A stretch of 64,000 bases of DNA from Pseudomonas morbosilactucae (GTDB taxonomy: Bacteria > Pseudomonadota > Gammaproteobacteria > Pseudomonadales > Pseudomonadaceae): positions 1 to 64,000 of the forward strand of contig NZ_JALQCW010000015.1 of the NCBI RefSeq assembly GCF_023241715.1, read 5' to 3'. The number at the start of each line of letters is the position of its first letter. The stretch's first letter is position 1. The translations under genes were made by a program, and so were the position numbers. Below, piece after piece: positions 8,732 through 16,130 of the stretch. Under the pieces are notes generated by a model. It did no database searches, was not told the origin of the DNA, and saw only the letters and a list, made by a program, of their open reading frames with translations.

Positions 8732-8758
8732 CTTGGAGCATTGGCAGTGCCCCCCCTC

Positions 8759-9934
8759 TCAGTCAGCGCCTGGCGCTGGCGGGGTCGAGGGCTTCCAACC
8801 GAGCAGGGCCAGCAGCAGCGAGAGCAACTGGAAGCCGATGATCAGCGCCACGCAACCTGGCCACCCCCAGTGGTTCCAGAGCACGGCCGGCAGCACCGCA
8901 CCGACACTGCCCCCCAGGTAATAGCAGGTCAGGTAAATCCCCACGGCGCCGGCCTTGTTGTGGCGGGCGGTGGCGGTGGTGAACGCGCTGGCGGCGGCTT
9001 GGGCAAGGAAGACCCCGGTGGAACTCAAGGCCAGGCCGAGCACAATCAACCACAACGAGGGCAGCAAGGTCAGCAGCGAACCGCTGACCCCGAGCAAGGC
9101 CGCCAGCCGCAATAACTGCGACTGCGGCCGGGCCTTGCTCAAGCGCCCGGCGATGGGGATCACCACCAGGGCCAGGAGGAACACGGTGTAGATCGATCCC
9201 AGCGCTGCCGTGCCCAGCTCAAAGGGCGCCTGGCTGAGGTACAGGCCCGCGTAGGTGAAGGTCGCGACTTGCGAGAACAGCACGCAGAAACCTACGCCAT
9301 AGGCCGCCAGCAAGGGTGGGCTGCGCAGTTCTCGGGCAGCGGCTCGCGGCGCCACTGGCGCTGGCAGCGCTCGGGGTGGATTGGCCGGCAGCAGCCCGTA
9401 AATTCCCAGGCTCAGGAGCAGACTCAGGCCGGCCAACAGCTCAAAGGCCATGTGCCAGTCGGCGTACTCGGTCATCACCCCGGTGATCAAGCGCCCGGCA
9501 AACCCACCCAACACCGTCCCGGCCACATAGAGACTGGTGACTTCGGTCACGCTACCACCGCTCCAGCGTTCGCCGATGTAGGCCACGCTGGTGGCAAACA
9601 CCACGGGGATCAGCAAGCCAATTACGAAACGCCACCACAACAGCTCGCCAAAACTGCCGGCATGGGCCGCCAGCAGAGCCGGCAGGGCCAGGGCCAAGGC
9701 GGCACCGGTAATCACCTGTCGCTGCGGCAGATGCCCAAACACTCGGCTGACAAAGGGCGCGCCCAGCGCCACCCCGAGCGTGGTGGCCGTGATGCTCCAG
9801 CCGGCCTCACGGATGCTCACCTGAAAGCCGCTGACAAATTCCTGGAGAATGCTCTGGGTCGAGTACAGATTGAGAAACGCCGCACAGCCGCAGAGAAACA
9901 GGGCGATGCGGGCAGAGCCGGCACGGGGACGCAT
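8759..9934 (-). CDS. Major facilitator superfamily transporter (YnfM-like)
   Basis: 391 residues of largely hydrophobic sequence consistent with 12 membrane helices. The opening FLCGCAAFLNLYSTQSILQE and the loop VFGHLPQRQV fit the YnfM/arabinose-efflux-like branch of the MFS. It is divergent from a LysR gene across a 96-base interval containing a long dyad, the classic arrangement of an exporter and its regulator. It probably acts as a proton-coupled exporter in the inner membrane; the substrate is not readable. It converges on the COG0523 gene, leaving 27 bases between the two stop codons. Confidence 0.88.
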   Translation of the reverse strand: MRPRAGSARIALFLCGCAAFLNLYSTQSILQEFVSGFQVSIREAGWSITATTLGVALGAPFVSRVFGHLPQRQVITGAALALALPALLAAHAGSFGELLWWRFVIGLLIPVVFATSVAYIGERWSGGSVTEVTSLYVAGTVLGGFAGRLITGVMTEYADWHMAFELLAGLSLLLSLGIYGLLPANPPRALPAPVAPRAAARELRSPPLLAAYGVGFCVLFSQVATFTYAGLYLSQAPFELGTAALGSIYTVFLLALVVIPIAGRLSKARPQSQLLRLAALLGVSGSLLTLLPSLWLIVLGLALSSTGVFLAQAAASAFTTATARHNKAGAVGIYLTCYYLGGSVGAVLPAVLWNHWGWPGCVALIIGFQLLSLLLALLGWKPSTPPAPGAD

Positions 9935-9980
9935 AAAACCACTCGTTGAAAGACCAAGCGCCTTTATAGAATGCAGCGGT

Positions 9981-10021
9981 TGTGGATCACCAATACCGAA
10001 TTCGGACCGATCAATACCACA
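9981..10021. promoter_or_regulatory. Candidate LysR operator between the MFS and LysR genes
   Basis: An imperfect dyad runs from TGTGG (9981-9985) to CCACA (10017-10021), with the perfect palindrome CCGAATTCGG at 9996-10005 near its centre. A related sequence, GATCACCAATACC then GATCAATACC, is repeated on each side. It lies just upstream of the LysR start at 10031 and about 50 bases from the divergent MFS start. Autoregulatory LysR sites are usually placed this way. Confidence 0.4.
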
Positions 10022-10030
10022 GGGATCAGC

Positions 10031-10930
10031 ATGCTCGACTTACGCCGCTTGCGTTACTTTCTGATGGTGGCCCAGGAGCTGCATTTTGGCCGCGCGGCCC
10101 AGCGGCTGCACCTCGCGCAACCGCCCCTGACCCGGCAGATCTCGGCCCTGGAACACGACCTGGGGTTTCGCCTGTTCGATCGCAGCAGCCGTGCCGTGAC
10201 CCTCACCGCCCAGGGGCGCTGCTTCCTGCCCTACGCCCGGGCGGTGCTGGAACAGGTCGAGCAGGCCAGCCACATGGCCCACAAGCTGGCCGCCGGAACC
10301 GCCGGCCAGCTGACCCTGGGCTACGCCAGCTCGATCGCCCTGGCGGACGGTTTCAGCCAGGCATTGCAGGTGTTCGGCCAGCGCTTTCCGGACGTGCAAT
10401 TGCGCCTGGTGGAAGGCGCCTCGGCAGGCCAGTGGTCACAGATTCTCGATGGCCGCATCGACATCGGCCTCAGCCGCCTGCTGCCCCCTGGCGAGCAGAA
10501 CGAGGTCCAGGTACTGACCCTGGAAGCAGAACCCCTGTTGGCGGCGCTGCCTGCCGATGACCCCTTGGCCGGGCATGGGCCACTGACCCTGGCCCAGCTC
10601 AGCGAACGGCCCTTGATCCTCTACCCTGCCGACTACGGCTCGGGCTTGAACCAGTCCATCGAAACACTCTTCCAGCGCGCGGGCCTGACGCTGAAGACTG
10701 GCCCCCGTGGCTTGCAGATCACCTCGATCATCGCCCTGGTCGCCGCCGGCCAGGGCGTGGCGCTGGTGCCGGCATGCACCCAGGCCCTGGCGAAGGCCGG
10801 CGTGGTCTACCGCCCCGTGGCCGATCAGGCCGCCGTCGCGCCCTTGTTGGTGCTGACCCGAGCCCGGGAACGCAGCGTGCTGGTGGAGGCGTTCCTGGCG
10901 GTGATCGAGCAGTGCCTGGGCGCCCACTGA
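10031..10930 (+). CDS. LysR-type transcriptional regulator (BenM/CatR-like N-terminus)
   Basis: 299 residues. The N-terminal helix-turn-helix is MLDLRRLRYFLMVAQELHFG followed by RAAQRLHLAQPPLTRQISAL, characteristic of the LysR subgroup that includes BenM, CatR and many MFS-linked regulators. An effector-binding domain spans about residues 90-290. I chose the ATG at 10031, with AGGG six bases upstream, over a longer reading frame that would start inside the operator. The likely target is the divergent MFS exporter gene and the regulator's own promoter. Confidence 0.9.
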   Translation: MLDLRRLRYFLMVAQELHFGRAAQRLHLAQPPLTRQISALEHDLGFRLFDRSSRAVTLTAQGRCFLPYARAVLEQVEQASHMAHKLAAGTAGQLTLGYASSIALADGFSQALQVFGQRFPDVQLRLVEGASAGQWSQILDGRIDIGLSRLLPPGEQNEVQVLTLEAEPLLAALPADDPLAGHGPLTLAQLSERPLILYPADYGSGLNQSIETLFQRAGLTLKTGPRGLQITSIIALVAAGQGVALVPACTQALAKAGVVYRPVADQAAVAPLLVLTRARERSVLVEAFLAVIEQCLGAH

Positions 10931-11053
10931 AGCCTTGCGCCATGGGGGCTGCCGGGCATGCTGGCCCCTTGACCCGGCGCGGCCCTCCATCATCCATTTC
11001 CCCGGTTGTCCTGTTGCTCCGTGACAACACCGTCCCCGTCCAATAGATTAGGC

Positions 11054-11077
11054 GCCCGAAAATGCCCCCGGGCTTTT
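11054..11077 (+). terminator. Possible terminator upstream of the 11.1 kb gene
   Basis: GCCCG at 11054-11058 pairs with CGGGC at 11069-11073, followed directly by TTTT. The stem is only five bases, so the call is weak. It would end transcripts of the LysR gene, 124 bases after its stop. Confidence 0.35.
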
Positions 11078-11116
11078 CGTGCCTTACACCTGGTTAAACG
11101 AAGCAGTGGATTTTCA

Positions 11117-11818
11117 ATGCCTGACTCCAACATCGATGCATCCGTAAGCGCCCTGTCGAACAAGGCCGAGTACGAAAACGCAATCAACCTTTCCCAGCAC
11201 GTGCCCCAGGCCAAGACCATCAGCGAGATGGTCCTCGACGCCTTTCACAGCACCAAGGAAAGCGAGCAGATTCGCGAGCTGCGCGCCGCGATTCGCCAGG
11301 CCCACGACAGTTTTGACGACGACACCGCCTATGACCTCATGGGCCAGCTGAAACAACTCAAGGACGCCGAAGCCTCGGACATCGCCGCCCTGGAGAACCT
11401 CAGCAGCCAGTTCCCCATCAGCCGCATCCTGTCCAGCTACAAGGACGACCCGGCCTTCCAGGAACTGGTCTACGGCCTGGCCCTGAAAGTGCTGAACCAG
11501 ACCCACCAGGCCATCAGCAACCCAAGCGGCAGCAAGGGCAAGGCCGCACGGCCGAAGAAAGAAATGGAAGTGTTCGCCATCAGCAAGGACGGCATCAGCG
11601 TCACCCTGCCGATGCGCCCGCGCTCCAAGGCCAACGTGGACCGTGAAGCCTACGAGTTCCTCGGCTTTGCCTTTGTCGGCGAAGGCGACGAAGCGGAACT
11701 GGAAAGCGAAGTGTTCTTCGACAAGGACGGTAATGAACAGCCGGCCACCCGCAAGGCCATCGTCACCGCGATCCAGCAGCAGACTGCCTTCGAAGGCTAT
11801 AGCGCCGCCCAGCAGTAA
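11117..11818 (+). CDS. Unrecognised cytoplasmic protein, 233 residues
   Basis: I do not recognise this protein. It has no signal peptide or membrane segment. Residues 1-140 look mainly helical and charged, with repeated Asp/Glu and a possible coiled stretch (EQIRELRAAIRQAHDSFDDD, then LMGQLKQLKDAEASDIAALE). A Lys/Arg-rich linker (SKGKAARPKKEM) near residues 150-162 separates this from a C-terminal domain of roughly 70 residues that could be beta-rich. Codon use and GC content match the core genome, and the frame is open without interruption, supporting a real gene. The ATG at 11117 is the first good start after the upstream hairpin, though its ribosome site is weak. It converges on the SHMT-like gene across a hairpin. 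Its neighbours give no clear hint of function. Confidence 0.75.
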   Translation: MPDSNIDASVSALSNKAEYENAINLSQHVPQAKTISEMVLDAFHSTKESEQIRELRAAIRQAHDSFDDDTAYDLMGQLKQLKDAEASDIAALENLSSQFPISRILSSYKDDPAFQELVYGLALKVLNQTHQAISNPSGSKGKAARPKKEMEVFAISKDGISVTLPMRPRSKANVDREAYEFLGFAFVGEGDEAELESEVFFDKDGNEQPATRKAIVTAIQQQTAFEGYSAAQQ

Positions 11819-11838
11819 GCCCCGCGAGCAGCAACCGA

Positions 11839-11864
11839 CCCCGAACTTCCTTGCGAAGTCGGGG
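11839..11864. terminator. Bidirectional hairpin between convergent genes
   Basis: CCCCGAACTTC (11839-11849) pairs with GAAGTCGGGG (11855-11864), leaving one bulged A and a five-base loop. It sits between the stop of the 233-residue protein and the stop of the SHMT-like gene. No T tract follows on either strand. Confidence 0.5.
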
Positions 11865-11878
11865 CTCGGCCTCGCACC

Positions 11879-13234
11879 TCAACGCTCCCCGTAATCCGCG
11901 ATGGGGTACATCGCACACAAGGCCTCGGTCTGTCGGCGGAACTGCGCCTGCACGGCGGGCTCCAGGCCGTGCTTTGGCTCGCTCTGGGACATCACCTGGT
12001 CCAGAATCCGCGCAATCAGCTCGACGACCTGGCGGCAACCCTGGGGATCGATACGACGCTGGGCCAAGGAGCCCGTACCGATGCACAAGCCATTGGCGAC
12101 AAACGACGATCGGTTTTCCCCGGGTGCGCGCTTTTTTTCCACGATGATGCCGCACCCTTCCAATGCCGCCTGCGCAACGGAACCGGTGATGCCCCCACGC
12201 AACCGCAGCACAATCGCATGGTTCTCCGTGCCCCCTCCCACCACCTCGTAGTCCTGCGCCATGAACGCGCGGGCCATTTCATCCGCGATGGTCCGCACCC
12301 GCTCCATGTCGGCATCGAACGCCGGAGACAGGGCGTACCCAAAGGCAGCGGCCTTGGCAGCAATCATGTTGACTGCCGGCGCCCCCTGCATTCCGGGAAA
12401 TACCGCTTGATCGAGGATGCGACTGAAGGTCGACCGCAAACCGGGCACCTTGGTGTGGGCGTCCCGCCCCGAAAGAATCAGGCCACCGCGAGGCCCGGCG
12501 AGTTGCTTGTGGGTGCAGGTGATCGTGACGTGCGCCAGATCGATAGGGCTCGGATGCCGCCCCGTGGCCACCAGCCCCGCGATGTGGGAGATGTCCGCGA
12601 GCAGGATCGCCCCTGCCTCATCGGCAATCCCACGCAAGCGCTGGAAATCCACGGCCCGCGAATAGGCCGTCGCACCGCACATGATGATGCGCGGCCGATG
12701 GGCAAGCGCCAGTTCGCGCACTTCGTCGTAGTCGATGACGCCCTGAGAGGTGGTGCCGTAGCGGATCGCCTTGTAGTTGGCTCCCGTAAACGCAAGAGTG
12801 CTGCCATGGCTAAGGTGCCCGCCATGATCAAGGGCCATGCCCAGAACCGTATCCCCAGGCTCTAGCAGGGCGCCCAGCACCTGGTAATTGGCGCTTGAGG
12901 CCGAGTGTGATTGCACGCCCGCGTATTGCGCAGCAAACAACTCTCGCGCCCGGCGGACAGCCAGGGCCTCGACCCGATCAACGTTCTCGCAACCGGCGTG
13001 ATTGCGCCTGCCGGGAGTGCCCTGCGCGGTGACATTGACCAGCGCCGAGGCGGCGGCGGCCAGGGTTCGGGGGCTGGCCGCGCAGGAAGATGAAACCAGT
13101 GACAGCGTGCCGTGTTGACGCGTCACCTCAGCGTCCAGGATCGTTGCCAGTTCGGGGTCTTCTGCTTGCAGATCGGCCAAGCCACGCCGCAGCAGGTTGG
13201 CCTGGTTCCTGAGTGGTTCAGTAGGGGGGGTCAT
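11879..13234 (-). CDS. Divergent SHMT-fold PLP protein with altered substrate residues
   Basis: 451 residues from the ATG at 13232-13234; a GTG 21 codons upstream is possible. The whole length aligns with serine hydroxymethyltransferase (E. coli GlyA, 417 residues) plus about 20 extra N-terminal residues. PLP-site residues are kept: stacking His137 in LDHGGHLSHG, Asp214 and His217 in ADISHIAGLVA, and Schiff-base Lys243 in THKQLAGPRGG. Substrate and folate residues are not. The SEN motif is SSC (49-51). The KYAEGYPGKRYYGG loop has become VTAQGTPGRRNHAG, losing Tyr55, Glu57 and Tyr65 of GlyA. The carboxylate-binding Arg363 is Cys384 in NGLCIGTGSL. It is therefore unlikely to be a housekeeping GlyA. 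SHMT-fold relatives include threonine transaldolases and alpha-methylserine enzymes, but I cannot assign a reaction. It is a single-gene unit, divergent from the XRE/VUT pair. Confidence 0.82.
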   Translation of the reverse strand: MTPPTEPLRNQANLLRRGLADLQAEDPELATILDAEVTRQHGTLSLVSSSCAASPRTLAAAASALVNVTAQGTPGRRNHAGCENVDRVEALAVRRARELFAAQYAGVQSHSASSANYQVLGALLEPGDTVLGMALDHGGHLSHGSTLAFTGANYKAIRYGTTSQGVIDYDEVRELALAHRPRIIMCGATAYSRAVDFQRLRGIADEAGAILLADISHIAGLVATGRHPSPIDLAHVTITCTHKQLAGPRGGLILSGRDAHTKVPGLRSTFSRILDQAVFPGMQGAPAVNMIAAKAAAFGYALSPAFDADMERVRTIADEMARAFMAQDYEVVGGGTENHAIVLRLRGGITGSVAQAALEGCGIIVEKKRAPGENRSSFVANGLCIGTGSLAQRRIDPQGCRQVVELIARILDQVMSQSEPKHGLEPAVQAQFRRQTEALCAMYPIADYGER

Positions 13235-13762
13235 TATTCTGTGTTCCGTCCTTGTGTCTTGCGTGCCACGAACGACAGCACGCTTCCTGGGTTTCACGTT
13301 CGTTGATGCAAATCAGGCTGAGCCGAGCCTTGGCTCAGCCTGTATGAGGCGCAACAGAATTAATCAAAAAATTAAACACAACACAAATTAAATGATGCTT
13401 TTCTTTGAAGCGGAGCAACATTTACCCTGTGTTGTCGCTGAACCTTCACCAGCGAAACCATGAAGACCAGTGCCTGGGGCTTTATTGTCATGGCTGGCGC
13501 ATGCAACACTTATCCGCCTCGGCGCCCCCCCCAATCGGCCTCCCCACGAGTTGAGTGCCCAACATACCGACAGCGACATATCCCAGGACGGATATCGGCT
13601 GGCTAAAGGAGTAGCAGCGAGTGGCTAAACACAACGAAAACGCCTGACAAACTCTTGTCGCAATGTTTGAGCTATCGGCCCTGAGTAGCTGAATGCCATG
13701 CACGGCACCCTCGTGATGAACGACTGAATGCGTAATGACTATAAGGAAGTGGTGAGCATTTT
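13235..13762. other. Gene-free interval between the SHMT-like gene and the XRE regulator
   Basis: I found no convincing gene in these 528 bases. The short frames on the minus strand (13388-13703) have no ribosome sites and no recognisable protein. The interval holds the 11-bp dyad at 13314-13342 and a strongly AT-rich tract at about 13358-13395. That tract is a likely promoter region for the minus-strand SHMT-like gene. Composition falls clearly below that of the flanking core genes from here to about 15.2 kb. Confidence 0.6.
13314..13342. promoter_or_regulatory. Perfect 11-bp dyad upstream of the SHMT-like gene
   Basis: CAGGCTGAGCC (13314-13324) and GGCTCAGCCTG (13332-13342) are exact inverted repeats around a seven-base spacer. 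It lies 80-108 bases upstream of the SHMT-like start and next to an AT-rich tract. It could be an operator, a leader hairpin or an orphan terminator. No T tract follows on either strand, which speaks against simple termination. Confidence 0.5.
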
Positions 13763-14365
13763 ATGCACAGAAGAGAAAGGACAGCGTATTTAAAGAGCAA
13801 TATTAAATACCTGATAAAAAGTCGCGGTGAAACGCAACTGTCTTTATGCAACGCCAGTGGCCTGACCAGAACCACCATCTACAACATTCTGGAAGGCAAA
13901 GTTACCAATGTGCAGCAATCCACCATTCGCAAAATCTCTGACTTCTTCGGTGTGTCCTACGGAGAAATAGAAACCGTCGACTTTGAAGAGAAAGAGATTA
14001 TCGAGAGCAGTATTTCTCCTCAAGGCAACATGAACCCCGCGGCCGTCCCGATTATCAAGGAAAGCCTGTTGATGGCCAACATGGACAGGCGGATTGGTGA
14101 ACTGGCCACGCTGTACCCATTGACCTATTACTTCGGCACCTGCTGCAACTTGATAGCAGTACTGCTGGAGAACGACATCAGCGATGTGAATGAGCCTGGT
14201 GATCTGTTGATCGTTCAAAAAGGTTCGTCGACGGATGACAGAGAAAAACTGGCTTACGACAGACTGACGAAGAAACTGATCATCATGAATACGCCGTGCT
14301 CCGACTCTGATCGCATGTGTGTAGTGGGCGATATCATCGAGGAGCGATTCAATGACAGCGTATGA
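13763..14365 (+). CDS. XRE-family helix-turn-helix regulator with a C-terminal sensor-like domain
   Basis: 200 residues. An XRE-type helix-turn-helix occupies about residues 10-66; the recognition region is SGLTRTTIYNILEGKV, followed by TIRKISDFFGVSYGEI. The C-terminal half (about 105-195) has GDLLIVQKGSS and VVGDIIEERF, which recall the LexA/S24-like fold of repressors. I see no clear Ser/Lys protease dyad, so it may be a ligand- or partner-sensing version. GGTGAG six bases before the ATG can serve as ribosome site. Its last 14 bases overlap the VUT transporter gene, so the two are coupled and the regulator probably controls the transporter. Codon use is AT-richer than in most of the window, suggesting acquisition. 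Confidence 0.85.
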   Translation: MHRRERTAYLKSNIKYLIKSRGETQLSLCNASGLTRTTIYNILEGKVTNVQQSTIRKISDFFGVSYGEIETVDFEEKEIIESSISPQGNMNPAAVPIIKESLLMANMDRRIGELATLYPLTYYFGTCCNLIAVLLENDISDVNEPGDLLIVQKGSSTDDREKLAYDRLTKKLIIMNTPCSDSDRMCVVGDIIEERFNDSV

Positions 14366-15233
14366 AGGCGAGTTCGAGAACAGCAAATACAAACTGCTGG
14401 GTTTTGAAAACAATAAAAACCTGGCGGTGATCATGGTCATCGCCACGGGCAAGGTCATCAAAATCAAGCTACGCGAAGTACTGAACAGCGAAATAATGGA
14501 CAATTTGAATAAAGCGGAAATCAAGAATCTGTATAAAAAGTTTTATTCCCAGGGAGGGGCTCTGACCGCTTACGACCTGAACGACCGCCACGAAAACTCA
14601 TGGATGATTTACATCATCCTGAACCTGCTGCTGTTTACGTTTTATATTTTCACCAGCATTGCTGCGACCAAACCGATTTACCTGGAGTCGCTTGATATCA
14701 TTATCACTCCGGGCACCTTTCTGTATCCCTTGACCTTTCTGATCGTTGACTTATTGAACGAGAACTTTGGACTCAGGCTTGCAAGAAAGGCCATTTTATT
14801 TGCATTTGCAAGTAACGCCATGATTATCATCTTGCTCTACGGCTCGACGTTTCTTCCCGGTTTGCCAGGCTGGAAACTCGACACGCCTTATAACGACGTG
14901 ATCCTCCATGTGTCTTCTGTTTTGGTCGCCTCTTCGGTCTCTTTTCTCGTTTCTGAAAATATAAACTCATACCTGTTGTGCAAGATAAAAGAGCTGACCA
15001 ACTCCAGGTTCCTCTTCCTCCGAATATTCTTGAGCACTTTATTTGCGGTCATCATCGACAGCTTCCTGTTTTGCTACATCGCTTTTTATGGCGCCATGCA
15101 AAACAGCGATATCCTGAACATGATCTATGTGCAGATTGCCATCAAAGTGTGCTTCGCGTTTTTCAATATCTTGCCAGCCTACGGTGCAAGGTCGTTGTTC
15201 AGACGCTACATCACAGACGGCCAGACAAAGTAA
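14352..15233 (+). CDS. VUT-family membrane protein (7-deazapurine/queuosine-precursor transporter family) with N-terminal extension
   Basis: 293 residues. From about residue 84 on it is a six-helix membrane protein of the VUT/YhhQ family (COG1738). The family landmark TPGTFLYPLTFLIVDLLNEN is near residues 117-136, and later helices contain SVSFLVSENINSYL and FAFFNILPAYGARSLF. YhhQ imports preQ0 and preQ1 for queuosine synthesis. Unlike the roughly 220-residue YhhQ, this protein starts with about 80 soluble residues (YKLLGFENNKNLAVIMVIAT onward) that I do not recognise; they could be a cytoplasmic ligand or regulator-binding domain. It overlaps the XRE gene by 14 bases and converges on queC. 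AT-rich codon use matches the XRE gene. The transported compound is inferred from family and queC proximity. Confidence 0.83.
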   Translation: MTAYEGEFENSKYKLLGFENNKNLAVIMVIATGKVIKIKLREVLNSEIMDNLNKAEIKNLYKKFYSQGGALTAYDLNDRHENSWMIYIILNLLLFTFYIFTSIAATKPIYLESLDIIITPGTFLYPLTFLIVDLLNENFGLRLARKAILFAFASNAMIIILLYGSTFLPGLPGWKLDTPYNDVILHVSSVLVASSVSFLVSENINSYLLCKIKELTNSRFLFLRIFLSTLFAVIIDSFLFCYIAFYGAMQNSDILNMIYVQIAIKVCFAFFNILPAYGARSLFRRYITDGQTK

Positions 15234-15253
15234 TACGACGTAATCACCCTCCT

Positions 15254-15285
15254 CAACACTCGCCTGCCAGGCAGGCGCAGTGTTG
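15254..15285. terminator. Convergent terminator between the VUT gene and queC
   Basis: CAACACT (15254-15260) pairs with AGTGTTG (15279-15285), and inside it CGCCTGCC pairs with GGCAGGCG. This near-perfect 32-base hairpin is 20 bases after the VUT stop and 25 bases beyond the queC stop. It can serve both strands. Confidence 0.65.
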
Positions 15286-15310
15286 AACTCCATCAACGCG
15301 CCATAAACCC

Positions 15311-16012
15311 TTACTTCAGCGCCAGCTTGTCTTTCAAGCTGTTCAGGGTCTCGGATCGGCTTTCAAGATACTGATTCAAGCCTTTCATTCGAAGGTTGCA
15401 CGCATCGCAGTTGCCGCAGCCGCTGCCCATGATGCCGTTGTAGCACGTCAGCGTCTGCTCACGAATCAAGTCCAACTGGCCGTGGTAATCCGCAAGCGCC
15501 CATGTCTCTGCCTTGTTCAGCCACATCAGCGGCGTCTCAAGGCGCAGTTTGTATTCCATGCCCAGTTCAAGGGCCTTGTTCAAGGCTTTTACAAACTCAT
15601 CCCGGCAATCCGGATAACCCGAGAAGTCGGTCTCGCATACACCGGTAATGACGCTTTCAGCCTTTACCTGATAGGCATAAATAGACGCCAGCGTCAGAAA
15701 CAGAATATTTCTTCCTGGCACAAACGTACTGGGCAAGCTTTCGCCGGAGCTGTTCACCGTCGGAACCGGAATATTGTCCCGGGTGAGGCTGCTGATCGCC
15801 AATTCGTTCAGCAACGAAGCATCCAGTACCTTATGGACGGTCGCCCCCAGGTGTTTTGCAAGCCGCTGGGCTGTTTCTATTTCCGCGTGGTGACGCTGAC
15901 CATAGTCAAATGTAATGCAGTGCACCTCGTCGTAGAGGGGCAATGCGTGAATCAGGCAGGTGGTCGAGTCCTGTCCGCCACTGAAAACAATCACGGCTTT
16001 TTTCTTCATCAT
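15311..16012 (-). CDS. queC: 7-cyano-7-deazaguanine (preQ0) synthase QueC
   Basis: 233 residues, close to E. coli QueC (231). The PP-loop [10 protein letters not shown] is at about residues 11-20, and the C-terminal zinc site is [19 protein letters not shown], with all four cysteines in the E. coli-like pattern. QueC uses ATP and ammonia to turn 7-carboxy-7-deazaguanine into preQ0, the precursor of queuosine and of other 7-deazapurines. The start is the first of two consecutive ATGs, six bases after AGGA. In pseudomonads the housekeeping queC usually sits with queE beside tol-pal. Here it stands alone opposite a VUT transporter gene, so it may be a second copy. Two hairpins separate it from the cytochrome b561 gene, so it has its own promoter. 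Confidence 0.93.
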   Translation of the reverse strand: MMKKKAVIVFSGGQDSTTCLIHALPLYDEVHCITFDYGQRHHAEIETAQRLAKHLGATVHKVLDASLLNELAISSLTRDNIPVPTVNSSGESLPSTFVPGRNILFLTLASIYAYQVKAESVITGVCETDFSGYPDCRDEFVKALNKALELGMEYKLRLETPLMWLNKAETWALADYHGQLDLIREQTLTCYNGIMGSGCGNCDACNLRMKGLNQYLESRSETLNSLKDKLALK

Positions 16013-16052
16013 CGTGCTTCCTGCATCTCTAGAGCCATTTGAATAACGTAAA

Positions 16053-16070
16053 CAGCCCACGGATGGGCTG
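16053..16070 (-). terminator. Hairpin upstream of queC
   Basis: CAGCCCA (16053-16059) pairs with TGGGCTG (16064-16070) around a four-base loop. On the minus strand it is followed by TTTACG. With the next hairpin it would insulate queC from the b561 gene. Confidence 0.45.
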
Positions 16071-16081
16071 CTCATAAAATA

Positions 16082-16113
16082 CCCCGCACCTCTCTCGAAG
16101 GCGGGGCTTTTTT
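16082..16113. terminator. Terminator after the cytochrome b561 gene
   Basis: CCCCGC (16082-16087) pairs with GCGGGG (16101-16106), with CTTTTTT following on the plus strand and TATTTTAT on the minus strand. It is very similar to the cyo terminator at 16835-16863. On the minus strand it ends the b561 transcript. Confidence 0.75.
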
Positions 16114-16130
16114 GTCCTCGGGCGACAGGC

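Noticed and set aside
9971..10030. Longer N-terminus for the LysR protein starting at 9971
   Set aside because: The extra residues precede the conserved MLDLRRLRYF start, would cover the operator, and the ATG at 10031 has its own ribosome site.
13314..13342. Intrinsic terminator at the long dyad
   Set aside because: No T run follows on either strand and no gene ends there. Kept as a regulatory candidate instead.
13388..13703. Short minus-strand frames in the interval before the XRE gene
   Set aside because: No ribosome sites and no protein-like pattern. The interval reads better as regulatory DNA.
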